From Prevotellaceae bacterium (GTDB lineage Bacteria > Bacteroidota > Bacteroidia > Bacteroidales > Bacteroidaceae): a stretch of 37,965 nucleotides of DNA. A program made the translations under genes and the position numbers. The stretch covers positions 1 through 37,965 of the forward strand of contig JAGKTZ010000018.1 of NCBI GenBank assembly GCA_021153165.1. The letters are read 5' to 3'. The notes under the pieces were generated by a model. The model saw nothing but the letters and a program-made list of their open reading frames with translations, was not told the origin of the DNA and made no database searches. This document shows positions 25,239 through 32,854 of the stretch, in pieces. Position 1 is the first letter of the stretch. Each line of letters begins with the position of its first letter.

Positions 25239-25613
25239 ATGTCAACGAGAAAAGTAGAAGATTTACGTATTTGGTGCGATGCCAGAATCTTTGTAAAAGA
25301 AATATATGATTTAATGAAGAACAATCATGATTTGGGCTTCAAAGATCAAATTCAAAGGGCAGCCGTATCAATTATGAATAATATAGCAGAAGGATTTGAG
25401 TCCGGTTCAGATGCTAAATTCGTCAATTTCCTCAATATCTCCAGAGGCAGTTACTCAGAAGTAAAAAGTATGCTATATTTGTGCGAAGATTTAGAATATT
25501 GTACAAAGGAGCAACGCGAATATCTCCAAGAACAAGTCTCAAATATATCCAGCGGAATATATAAATTCTCAGAATATCTTAAAAAACAACGCCCCCAGTT
25601 CCTAGTCTCTTGA
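25239..25613 (+). CDS. Four-helix-bundle protein (S23 / rRNA intervening-sequence protein family)
   Basis: 124-residue all-helical protein. 'KVEDLRIWCDARIFVKEIY', 'DQIQRAAVSIMNNIAEGFE' and 'FLNISRGSYSEVKSMLYL' are the signature blocks of the S23/IVP family, first seen inside intervening sequences of 23S rRNA genes. Relatives include Avd of diversity-generating retroelements, which binds nucleic acid; here the role is unknown. No rRNA gene and no reverse transcriptase is near. The gene sits between two G/T/C-rich degenerate tracts that form an inverted repeat, and separates two conserved metabolic genes. It is AT-richer than both neighbours, which fits an inserted cassette. Confidence 0.9.
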   Translation: MSTRKVEDLRIWCDARIFVKEIYDLMKNNHDLGFKDQIQRAAVSIMNNIAEGFESGSDAKFVNFLNISRGSYSEVKSMLYLCEDLEYCTKEQREYLQEQVSNISSGIYKFSEYLKKQRPQFLVS

Positions 25614-25680
25614 CTCTAGTCTCTCGTCCCTTGTCCCTTGTCTGTTGACTCTTGTCCCTAGTCCCTTGTCCCTAGTCCCC
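25604..25680 (+). repeat. Right degenerate tract with inverted-repeat arm
   Basis: About ten imperfect copies of a short CTTGTCCCTAGTC-type unit. Bases 25634-25654 are the right inverted arm. The tract begins at the end of the S23-like gene and stops 8 bp before the ATG of the next gene. Confidence 0.75.
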
Positions 25681-25687
25681 TAAAAAA

Positions 25688-26635
25688 ATGAAACTAATCA
25701 CCCAACCCCAAATCAAGTCATTAAATATCGCCCCCGCCCAATGTGTGGAATGGGTAAAAGAAAGTTTTTCACTCAAATCCCAGGCGCAATTGCCCGCCAA
25801 GATCAGTTTGCATCCCCAGGGCAACGACTTCTTCAATACCATGCCCTGTTTGTTGCCCGCCCCACACAACTACTTCGGCGTGAAACTAGTGCACCGTATC
25901 AAAGGTGCCACTCCCGCACTCGGTGGCGACATATTATTATATGATTCCAAAGGCGGAAACCTGTTAGCGATGATGGATGCAGACTGGATCACCACAATGC
26001 GCACAGGAGCCGTCGCAACTCTGGCCATTCAGACCTTCCGCAAATCCGACGCTCAGACTTATGGCTTCATCGGTCTCGGCAATACAGGACGCGCCACACT
26101 GCTCTGCCTGCTCGACTCCGAGCCCCAAGTGATGCACCACGTCCTATTGCTACGCTACAAGGACCAGGCCGAATCCTTTATTGAGCGCTTCAAAGCATTT
26201 GATAATGTGCAGTTCACCATTTGCGACACAGCCAAAGAAATTGTAGCCCAATCCGACGTCATCGTCAGCTGTATCACCGAAGCCGACGGCCTGTTGTGCG
26301 ACGACGACACCCTCTTCCGCAAAGGCTGTTTAGTAGTACCCGTCCACACCCGTGGTTTCCAAAACTGCGACCTCTTCTTCGACAAAGTCTTCGCAGACGA
26401 CACCGCCCACGTCTGCGGCTTCAAATACTTCGACCGCTTCAAGCAATTTGCCGAAATCCAAGAAACCATAGAAGGTCTCAAACCCGGACGTACCAACGAC
26501 GACGAGCGCATCCTCAGCTACAACATCGGACTCGGACTCCACGACGTAGTCTACGCCAGCAAACTCTACGAACTCCTGAAAGACACCGCCACCGAAACTG
26601 AACTCCCCCGCGAAACCGCCAAATTCTGGATCTAA
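25688..26635 (+). CDS. Ornithine cyclodeaminase / mu-crystallin family enzyme
   Basis: 315-residue NAD(P)-dependent enzyme. The N-terminal dimer/substrate domain (about 1-115) includes 'MRTGAVATLA', the arginine-containing loop of the family. The Rossmann fold starts at 'YGFIGLGNTGRATLLCL' and continues with 'SDVIVSCI'. Members deaminate ornithine to proline, reduce imines, or make alanine or opine-like products; the substrate cannot be fixed here. A strong terminator follows. The start lies directly after a repeat tract, so its expression may depend on read-through or on a promoter within the repeat. Confidence 0.88.
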   Translation: MKLITQPQIKSLNIAPAQCVEWVKESFSLKSQAQLPAKISLHPQGNDFFNTMPCLLPAPHNYFGVKLVHRIKGATPALGGDILLYDSKGGNLLAMMDADWITTMRTGAVATLAIQTFRKSDAQTYGFIGLGNTGRATLLCLLDSEPQVMHHVLLLRYKDQAESFIERFKAFDNVQFTICDTAKEIVAQSDVIVSCITEADGLLCDDDTLFRKGCLVVPVHTRGFQNCDLFFDKVFADDTAHVCGFKYFDRFKQFAEIQETIEGLKPGRTNDDERILSYNIGLGLHDVVYASKLYELLKDTATETELPRETAKFWI

Positions 26636-26656
26636 CCCCAAACCCGCAGATACAAC

Positions 26657-26693
26657 AAAGGCGCCAAATGAGTCTCCCTCACTTGGCGCCTTT
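26657..26693 (+). terminator. Rho-independent terminator of the cyclodeaminase gene
   Basis: AAAGGCGCCAAATGAG pairs with CTCACTTGGCGCCTTT with one mismatch, followed by TTTGTTTATATTT. It lies 21 bp after the stop. Confidence 0.9.
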
Positions 26694-26849
26694 GTTTATA
26701 TTTCGCATGCTATTGTTTGCCTTGTGTTATCCATAAATTTTATCTTTTACGTCATTATACATGGATGTAATAACTTTGTGTGACTTTGTGATGGCGGAGT
26801 TCCTTCCGTTACCAAGGGCAATTAACAGTTGATAATTAAAATGTTTACG

Positions 26850-27101
26850 ATGAAATTATTTATAATATCATATGATTTGCGTAATCAAAGGGATTATCAG
26901 AAACTTTATGACGAGCTGAATCGTTTCAAGGCAAAACCAGTATTGGAATCTACATGGTGCTTAAATTTAGTAGATAACAATACGGCAAAAAATGTCAGAG
27001 ACCATTTTATGCAATTCATAGATTCTGATGATGCTTTGATGGTCTCTGAAGTGAAAAATTGGGCTTCATATAAAGCGAAGAATACTCCCAATTATTTATA
27101 A
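26850..27101 (+). CDS. Orphan Cas2-fold (SinR-family-like) small protein
   Basis: 83 residues beginning MKLFIISYDLRNQRDYQKLYDELN. This is the ferredoxin-like beta-alpha-beta start with the conserved Asp at the end of strand one (S-Y-D-L) seen in Cas2 and Cas2-like proteins. 'STWCLNL' is the second strand. ATG at 26841 (three residues longer) is a possible start; neither has a Shine-Dalgarno, and 26850 was chosen because family proteins begin at this strand. No cas1, other cas gene or CRISPR array occurs in the window. Related proteins in Bacteroidota are often labelled SinR family, and VapD-like RNases share the fold. Function is unknown; a metal-dependent nuclease is possible. Confidence 0.7.
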   Translation: MKLFIISYDLRNQRDYQKLYDELNRFKAKPVLESTWCLNLVDNNTAKNVRDHFMQFIDSDDALMVSEVKNWASYKAKNTPNYL

Positions 27102-27152
27102 TTTAAATTGGTCTCACTCAATTCGTGTTGCAGCACGACTTTGAGTTCTTCC

Positions 27153-27190
27153 AAAGTCACCGTCAGTTTGGCACTATGACGGTGGCTTTT
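27153..27190 (+). terminator. Rho-independent terminator of the Cas2-fold gene
   Basis: AAAGTCACCGTCA (27153-27165) pairs with TGACGGTGGCTTT (27177-27189) with one mismatch and is followed by TTTTATTTATAA. It separates the gene from the convergent gene pair at 27326. Confidence 0.85.
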
Positions 27191-27325
27191 TTATTTATAA
27201 CGTTAATTGTATAGCGTCAAAAGTACGCTTATATTGTTACATGTCCCAAAGTTTCTGCAAATATAAACGCATAATCAAGCCATGAACTATCTAAAAACAA
27301 GATATTTAATGTTGTTTTAATACAT

Positions 27326-27781
27326 TTACAACATATGCTTGAACTTATTTTTCACCATCTTGGAGTCCTTAAGGCAATTTATTAGAGTTGAAAAACAATC
27401 ATCTGCTAGTTTGCCAATAACTTTCACATTTGTAGAAAGTTCCGATATTTGTTGATTTAAAGTTAATACTGGATATGAGTCTATATCAGAACCATAAACA
27501 AACGTATTGACTTTAAAAGAAAAAGGGGCACCCTGTTGAGTATAAGCAATCGTCTTCTTTGCCGGAAATACAAATACATTAACTTGTCGATTGAGCAAAT
27601 CAATACAACCTATATTTACAACGATATCGCTTGGAACATGATCTTTAGATGTTGGCAAAGATGCTAATATCATTTGCCCCTCTGAATCTCCTCCCAATAC
27701 AATCATATATTTATTCTTAGGTTTTGCTCCATTCTTGAATATAAATGGTTCAAAGTACAATAAGCTACCAACCTCAAACAT
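27326..27781 (-). CDS. Small protein paired with Panacea antitoxin, candidate toxin
   Basis: 151 residues, overlapping the upstream Panacea-domain gene by 8 bp. The N-terminus 'FEVGSLLYFEPFIFKNGAK' followed by 'KYMIVLGGDSEGQMILASL' is reminiscent of the SH3-like barrel start of PemK/MazF-type proteins, though no confident family match can be made by eye. The middle has 'NVFVFPAKKTIAYTQQGAPF'. The C-terminal 40 residues look helical. The pairing and gene order (antitoxin first, overlapping) suggest a toxin in a PanAT-type system. A toxin activity itself is inference. Confidence 0.6.
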   Translation of the reverse strand: MFEVGSLLYFEPFIFKNGAKPKNKYMIVLGGDSEGQMILASLPTSKDHVPSDIVVNIGCIDLLNRQVNVFVFPAKKTIAYTQQGAPFSFKVNTFVYGSDIDSYPVLTLNQQISELSTNVKVIGKLADDCFSTLINCLKDSKMVKNKFKHML

Positions 27782-28364
27782 TAACTTGTGCTTTTAAAAT
27801 ATTTGCAGTTTGACGAATGGATAAACTTTCCAGATAATCAGCCTTGGCGCATTCTGAAAGTCCTATAGAAAAATCTATTAGGAAAGACGAATTGTTTGAC
27901 ACACCATTATCAAAATCTTCTAATAATCCTTTTTCTTGTGCGACATTGTGCCAAAGAGTCCCTTCTTTATGCACCTCTGCTACAAGTTGTGTGGCTGTTT
28001 TATTACCATGCCTCTTGATGACTTCATCCATCATCTCAATCTCGCATTCTGAAAATTCATCCTCTGAAAAGGGTTTTATAGCAAAAATATACATGGCACC
28101 ATCTATCATCTTTGTCTTGATAAAATCTTTCAACAAGACAACACCATCTGACAAATCTATAAAAACATCCTTTGCTACAGGACCAGCTTGCCAAACTTCA
28201 TATGGCAAAGCAAGGAACGGCACATGATATCTTTTTACCATATACTCTTCCATGAGAAATAACAATTTTAGCAACTTAGTTTTGCTTAATTGGGGCGTAC
28301 GCTCTGCAATATAAATAATTGTATTTCCCAGTTTCTGTTTACTATCCTCCGAAAATTTACACAT
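27774..28364 (-). CDS. Panacea-domain (DUF4065 / SocA-like) antitoxin
   Basis: 196 residues. 'LSKTKLLKLLFLMEEYMVKRY' and 'YEVWQAGPVAKDVFIDL' (about 27-71) are the hallmark blocks of the Panacea domain. That domain is found in proteolysis-adaptor-like SocA and in PanA antitoxins, which neutralise many unrelated toxins. A C-terminal extension of about 80 residues ('LLEDFDNGVSNNSSFLID') may carry partner recognition. It starts the two-gene unit, and an inverted repeat flanks its predicted -7 promoter element. It could instead have a prophage-related role (GepA-like), but there is no phage gene nearby. Confidence 0.78.
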   Translation of the reverse strand: MCKFSEDSKQKLGNTIIYIAERTPQLSKTKLLKLLFLMEEYMVKRYHVPFLALPYEVWQAGPVAKDVFIDLSDGVVLLKDFIKTKMIDGAMYIFAIKPFSEDEFSECEIEMMDEVIKRHGNKTATQLVAEVHKEGTLWHNVAQEKGLLEDFDNGVSNNSSFLIDFSIGLSECAKADYLESLSIRQTANILKAQVNV

Positions 28365-28379
28365 AAGAAGTTCATTTTA

Positions 28380-28412
28380 CGAGTACAAAGTTAGCAAATT
28401 ATAGCGTACTCG
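28380..28412 (-). promoter_or_regulatory. Promoter with candidate operator for the Panacea gene pair
   Basis: The minus strand reads TAACTTTG at 28393-28386, 22 bp from the start codon. A perfect 7-bp inverted repeat, CGAGTAC (28380-28386) and GTACTCG (28406-28412), brackets it. This is the arrangement expected for autorepression. The right arm lies in the last codons of the upstream nucleotidyltransferase gene. Confidence 0.5.
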
Positions 28413-29535
28413 CAGTTATTAATATTGTTAAAAATGTTTTTATCATACTAAACAACAAATGAGTCCCTCGTGCCATCAGCCAGAACGCATTACGTTGGTG
28501 CACCTCGTTGAACTTCCACAGTCCTTTAAGGTAACTCTTGATAATCATGACACGGTGCATCAATCCAGTGTGATTTTGAGTGTAAAGACTATATCCACTG
28601 AAGATATCGTCCAACATTCTATCTCCCAATTTTGGAATGGCTGGTTCAGTCCTATTCACCTCGTTGGGTAACTCCATTCCGAGATAATGCACACAGATAT
28701 GATTCAAGCACATCACGAAACGCGTGTACTTCATACGTTCACACCACTTCCAGAAGTTATCCCAATCAATATGCTGATGTTCCGCTTTAACAAAGAAAGC
28801 CCAGTCCAGCACATGGCGCAACTTAATACTTTCAAACAAGAAATGACCCAAACTATGAGCCGTCAAGAATAAAGCTGTGAAATCAGCTGATGGTCTGTAT
28901 AGATGTGTTTGCCCGATTTGCTTCAGTCGTTCAGTCGTTGCCACTTGTCTCCGCAACTCGCGCTCCAACTCCTTCATTTCAGCCCCGTCTTTAATGGGTA
29001 AAGCAAACTGATGGTTTTCCACCTCCATCCCCTTATATTTAATATGAGAATGCTTATAGAATCCCCGCTTCACCTCAATGCCATGCGCCTCAGCAACGCA
29101 ATTTCCACGCTCATAACAACCCTCCCATTGCACTTTTCCACCCTTCACCCCATACAGATAGCAATCCAAATCACCATATTCTCGATGCCACGGATTAGGG
29201 TAATACCCACTCAATGCCAATCCCTTCAGCACCATTGTTTGTATTCCCTCTTGAGCCATCAGTTCAGCAAACTCCGCACTCTTTTGGTATAGCGCTTTTG
29301 TCTGCTTCTCTATTGACATTGTGTGCGACATCCATTGCATCACCACCTCTCTGGGTGGTGCCACCTCCTTGGGCAACGTCTTCACCTTGTCGAAGAGCAA
29401 TCCTGTCACCCCCTGTGCCTTCCCCAATAGATATACTTCCTGCCATCCTTCAGGCGTCACATCTTTCAAGCGCTCCACCTCAAGTTCCGTACCATTTATG
29501 GCACAACTCAATATGTAGTAAAGTATGTTATTCAA
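28399..29535 (-). CDS. Nucleotidyltransferase-fold protein (PF14907-like)
   Basis: 378 residues. 'VLKGLALSGYYPNPWHREYGDLDCYL' (about 103-127) matches the uncharacterised nucleotidyltransferase family NTP_transf_5, with the metal-binding G-D-L-D at 121-124. The rest is mostly helical with many His and Trp. The only upstream start in frame is TTG at 29535, which overlaps the stop of the SIR2-like gene as TTGA; the first internal ATG would remove about 65 residues, so TTG is preferred. Family members are frequent in exopolysaccharide loci, where their donor and acceptor are unknown. Coupling to the SIR2-like gene is notable. Confidence 0.82.
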   Translation of the reverse strand: MNNILYYILSCAINGTELEVERLKDVTPEGWQEVYLLGKAQGVTGLLFDKVKTLPKEVAPPREVVMQWMSHTMSIEKQTKALYQKSAEFAELMAQEGIQTMVLKGLALSGYYPNPWHREYGDLDCYLYGVKGGKVQWEGCYERGNCVAEAHGIEVKRGFYKHSHIKYKGMEVENHQFALPIKDGAEMKELERELRRQVATTERLKQIGQTHLYRPSADFTALFLTAHSLGHFLFESIKLRHVLDWAFFVKAEHQHIDWDNFWKWCERMKYTRFVMCLNHICVHYLGMELPNEVNRTEPAIPKLGDRMLDDIFSGYSLYTQNHTGLMHRVMIIKSYLKGLWKFNEVHQRNAFWLMARGTHLLFSMIKTFLTILITASTL

Positions 29536-30809
29536 TTTAAAAAATCTTTTATTATATCAAAATGCTTTTCTACAGTGTTTTTGAATCCACCAATACACAT
29601 TAAAAGGTTCCCATTTTTAGAAATAATTGGTGTATCATAATTTGATACTGTGAGAGGATATTCTTTCTGCCCAATTTCTATATACAATCTATCTTGTGCT
29701 AATCTTGAGATAAAGGTATATGTCCCTGATGAACACTTATTTCTTATGTGTTGTAATAAAGATGGATAAGTGTTTATATTTGGCGAATATTTATCTATAA
29801 TAACAACCTTGAAGTCTTTACCATGGGCGTCCATACCAAGACTAAGAATCTCGTTTAAATATAAATCCCCCAAAGAGTATCCAATAATTATCAACCTCTT
29901 ATTTACCATAACTTTTCTGGCAAGGTTAGAAAGGTAGGTGTTATAAGGAGCATAAAGCATTTTATCAGTCTTTCTTGCTCCGGATATAATATAAGGTTGT
30001 ATATATTGTTCTTTTGCTTGATTACAAGGAGCACATTGATAATTGATGCGATTGCTGCAGGCGGTTGTATAATCCCTATTTTTAACTAAATCTCTTATAC
30101 TATATTTAAATGGAAAAGATTTTGCTTCGCTATATAATATACTTCCATGAAGATGTGAGATTGTTGTTTTTTTGTCAGGATTCTCAAAATATTTTTTAGG
30201 GGAGAAACGATAATAACCCTCTTCACAGATGTTAGTTACGAATCCATCCTCATAAGAATCAAGACTATTTTCTATGGTAGAATCATAATTCAATGTGAAA
30301 ATATCTGCTCTACCTATCGAGTTCCAAAAAGAACGATACCACCCTTCTGAATATACATCTTTGTTGAAATCAGAGTCATATTGATTAATAATATCCATAA
30401 CTCTTTTTTCTAACGAATAAGCTGCTCTTGCAAATTCTATTGAATTATACTTTTTAAGAAAAGGTTTAGGATCAAATAGACAACCGAATAGGGGAAATGC
30501 AGGCCAATGCAGATATTCATCGTGCCAACATGAACTATATGCAAGGCACATTTCTAGGATATGTAGCATATCCTCAAAATTTACTTGAGGAGGGGATAAT
30601 CTAGTTACTTCTGGTCTGCCAACTTGTTCTAATCTACTGATAATATGATTATGCAAGTCTTTTATTAATAGACATTTAGTCCCATCAACTTTTGTAATGC
30701 CTAAATTTAAAATTTCTTCTGTAATATTTTTCATTAAAGGGACAATCCCCTTGTGATTGAAATCTAAAACAGCTCCAGCCCCCACAATAATAGTTGTACC
30801 TTCATTCAT
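29532..30809 (-). CDS. SIR2-like domain protein
   Basis: 425 residues from the ATG at 30809; a 12-codon extension (MTLTLTLRVDGY) is read from a low-complexity repeat and rejected. The nucleotide-binding start is 'TTIIVGAGAVLDF' (5-17). 'FTLNYDSTIENSL' (about 171-183) supplies the Asn and Asp, and 'ISHLHGSI' (about 217-224) the catalytic-type His. 'LIIIGYSLGDLYLNEIL' fits the late Rossmann strand. Together these match SIR2-like proteins that bind or degrade NAD, several of which are anti-phage effectors. No second defence domain is evident. It is placed between the priming sugar transferase and a nucleotidyltransferase. Confidence 0.78.
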   Translation of the reverse strand: MNEGTTIIVGAGAVLDFNHKGIVPLMKNITEEILNLGITKVDGTKCLLIKDLHNHIISRLEQVGRPEVTRLSPPQVNFEDMLHILEMCLAYSSCWHDEYLHWPAFPLFGCLFDPKPFLKKYNSIEFARAAYSLEKRVMDIINQYDSDFNKDVYSEGWYRSFWNSIGRADIFTLNYDSTIENSLDSYEDGFVTNICEEGYYRFSPKKYFENPDKKTTISHLHGSILYSEAKSFPFKYSIRDLVKNRDYTTACSNRINYQCAPCNQAKEQYIQPYIISGARKTDKMLYAPYNTYLSNLARKVMVNKRLIIIGYSLGDLYLNEILSLGMDAHGKDFKVVIIDKYSPNINTYPSLLQHIRNKCSSGTYTFISRLAQDRLYIEIGQKEYPLTVSNYDTPIISKNGNLLMCIGGFKNTVEKHFDIIKDFLN

Positions 30810-30828
30810 ATATCCATCTACCCTCAAA

Positions 30829-30925
30829 GTTAAGGTTAACGTCAACCTTTAACCTTTAACCTATAACCTACCCCCTTTAACCTTTAACCCTTAATCGTCA
30901 GCGTCAAGGTCAACGTTAATGTTTC
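30829..30925. repeat. Degenerate tract between sugar transferase and SIR2-like genes
   Basis: Imperfect repetition of CCTTTAA (CAACCTTTAACCTTTAACC, then TAACCTATAACC) on the left, and GTCAACGTTAA-type units on the right. A TAACTTTG element (minus strand, 30832-30825) lies at its edge, 16 bp from the SIR2-like start, so the tract may carry or replace a promoter. Confidence 0.6.
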
Positions 30926-30934
30926 AACATCCCC

Positions 30935-31525
30935 CTAATCCTTCACAATCGCCCAAAATGTACCAAAGATCAGTTTAATGTCATACCAAAACGAGTGGTT
31001 AGCCACATATTCCAAGTTAATGCGGAGCTTATCCTGCATGATCACCTCGATATAGTACTTGTCGGGATCTTCTGCTTTTTCTAACAATTCATTTTCGTTA
31101 CGATAGCGGATTGAAGCCAAATCTGTTACACCAGGACGAACATCCAACACATGCATTTGCTCAGGAGTGTACATATCTACATATTTGCGAACCTCAGGAC
31201 GAGGACCAACCAAACTCATGTCCCCTACAAATACATTGATTAGTTGTGCCAATTCATCTAGTTTATACTTACGAATATAATATCCTGAACGAGTCACGCG
31301 AGGATCTCTACCACCAACAGTAATCAATCCAGCCTTGTCAGCACCCGTTCTCATTGAGCGAAACTTATAAATACGGAAGTCCTTATTGTTCTTTCCTACT
31401 CGCACTTGTCTGTAAAACACAGGTCCTTCTGAATCACACTTAATCCAGATGGCAATAATCAAGAGGAGCGGACTCAAAACAACGAGTCCGCAACCACTTG
31501 CTATAATATCGAATAAACGTTTCAT
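30935..31525 (-). CDS. Priming sugar-1-phosphate transferase (monotopic phosphoglycosyltransferase)
   Basis: 196 residues, the small PglC-like size. It moves a sugar-1-phosphate from a UDP-sugar to undecaprenyl phosphate, starting the glycan at the inner membrane. A re-entrant hydrophobic segment (about 5-28) precedes 'GPVFYRQVRVG', 'IYKFRSMR', the catalytic D90-E91 dyad in 'YKLDELAQLINVF' and 'DMSLVGPRP'. It sits late in the polysaccharide operon, preceded and followed by low-complexity tracts. The sugar is unknown; partners of the DegT aminotransferase often supply an amino-sugar donor. Confidence 0.93.
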   Translation of the reverse strand: MKRLFDIIASGCGLVVLSPLLLIIAIWIKCDSEGPVFYRQVRVGKNNKDFRIYKFRSMRTGADKAGLITVGGRDPRVTRSGYYIRKYKLDELAQLINVFVGDMSLVGPRPEVRKYVDMYTPEQMHVLDVRPGVTDLASIRYRNENELLEKAEDPDKYYIEVIMQDKLRINLEYVANHSFWYDIKLIFGTFWAIVKD

Positions 31526-31540
31526 TTTTAGTTTAATTTT

Positions 31541-31626
31541 ACTTTAACGATTAACGTTGACGATTAACGCTAACGATTAACGCTAACAATTAACAATAAC
31601 GTCAACGTTTTTGGTCACCGTCAACG
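31541..31626. repeat. Degenerate tract between aminotransferase and sugar transferase genes
   Basis: Repeated AACGATTAACG, GCTAACGATTAACGC and AACAATTAACAATAACG units, then GTCAACG twice. TAACGTTGACG near 31550 and CGTCAACGTTA near 31620 are inverted. It resembles the tract on the other side of the sugar transferase gene. Confidence 0.6.
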
Positions 31627-32844
31627 TTATTTAATCAATTCCAAGAAATTCTCAATCACATATTCCACATCCTCATCCGTCATCTTCGTATTGAGAGGCA
31701 AGGTGATCTCGTTGTGGTACATGTCATAAGCATTGGGATAGTCCGCAATGTCAAAACCAAGAGCTTTGTATGCTGTCATCATGGGCAGCGGTTTGTAGTG
31801 CACATTGCATGCAATGCCACGTTCAGCCATCTTAATGATGATTTCGTTGCGTTCCTCAGTGGTCTTGTTGAGCAAACGACAGATATAGAGGTGACCACTA
31901 GATGCCGTAGTAGCATCATCAGCAGGATAGTGGGGCAACACCTGCACAGCCTGGTCCTTCAATGCCTCATTGTAGCGTGTGATTATTGCGCGACGACGAT
32001 TCAGCATACCCTCATAGCGTCGCAACTGTGCCAGTCCAATACCAGCCATCACATCCGTCATGTTGCACTTGTAGAAAGGAGCAATGATATCATATTCCCA
32101 TGCACCGAGCTGTGTCTTTGCCAAAGCATCCTTGTTCTGTCCATGGAGCGAGAGCAATTGGAACTGCTTATAGAGTGCTTCGTTATCCACTCCCTCACAA
32201 TTCACCCAAGTCAATGCACCACCTTCGGCTGTCGTCAGGTTCTTCACCGCATGGAAGGAGAAAGAAGTGAAGTCAGCAATCTCACCACACATCTTACCGC
32301 CACGCTTTGCACCAAAACCATGCGCAGCATCTGCCAACACCACCACGCGACCATAAGCACGCTGCAAGTCATTGGCAGCACAGAACAAATGCTTCTTACT
32401 TTCCACTGCAGCAAAGATGCGGTCATAGTCACATACCACACCAGCCAAGTCTACAGGGATGACCACCTTTGTACGTTCAGTGATTGCTTCTGCCAACTTG
32501 TCATAATCCATTTCGAATGAACCAGGCTTAGTGTCTACCATTACTACAGTAGCACCTACGTGGCAAGTCACACTGGCTGTCGCAGTATAAGTATATGCAG
32601 AAGTAATTACTTCGTCACCAGGACCCACGCCCAATGCACGGAGGATACACTCCATACAAGCCGTAGCCGAGTTCAGGCACACCGCCTTGTCTGTATGGCA
32701 ATATGCAGCAATCTGTCTTTCAAATTCTTTAGTCTTAGGACCAGTAGTGATCCAACCAGAGCGAAGCGCCTGCGCCACCTCTTGAATTTCCTCCTCACTC
32801 ATATCGGGGGGAGAGAAAGGTACGTTTCTTAATTTTGTATTCAT
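31627..32844 (-). CDS. DegT/DnrJ/EryC1 family PLP-dependent sugar aminotransferase
   Basis: 405 residues. It transfers an amino group from glutamate to a nucleotide keto-sugar. The cofactor lysine is K201 in 'SFSFHAVKNLTTAEGGAL'; 'VLADAAHGFGAKRGGK' (D172) binds the pyridine nitrogen; 'LNSATACMECILRALGVGPGDEV' is the phosphate-binding start. This identifies the ArnB/PseC/PglE-type family, so the polymer probably contains a 4-amino or similar sugar. No dehydratase for the keto-sugar is inside the window. It is 11 bp downstream of the membrane GT2. Confidence 0.93.
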   Translation of the reverse strand: MNTKLRNVPFSPPDMSEEEIQEVAQALRSGWITTGPKTKEFERQIAAYCHTDKAVCLNSATACMECILRALGVGPGDEVITSAYTYTATASVTCHVGATVVMVDTKPGSFEMDYDKLAEAITERTKVVIPVDLAGVVCDYDRIFAAVESKKHLFCAANDLQRAYGRVVVLADAAHGFGAKRGGKMCGEIADFTSFSFHAVKNLTTAEGGALTWVNCEGVDNEALYKQFQLLSLHGQNKDALAKTQLGAWEYDIIAPFYKCNMTDVMAGIGLAQLRRYEGMLNRRRAIITRYNEALKDQAVQVLPHYPADDATTASSGHLYICRLLNKTTEERNEIIIKMAERGIACNVHYKPLPMMTAYKALGFDIADYPNAYDMYHNEITLPLNTKMTDEDVEYVIENFLELIK

Positions 32845-32854
32845 AATGATATAT

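Noticed and set aside
26221..26601. Arg/His-rich plus-strand frame inside the cyclodeaminase gene
   Set aside because: It is an off-frame reading of a C-rich coding stretch; the composition is unlike any real protein, and the main frame has full family motifs.
28380..28412. Inverted repeat as a terminator of the nucleotidyltransferase gene
   Set aside because: Arms are only 7 bp with a 19-base AT-rich loop and no T run follows; its overlap with a -7 box fits an operator better.
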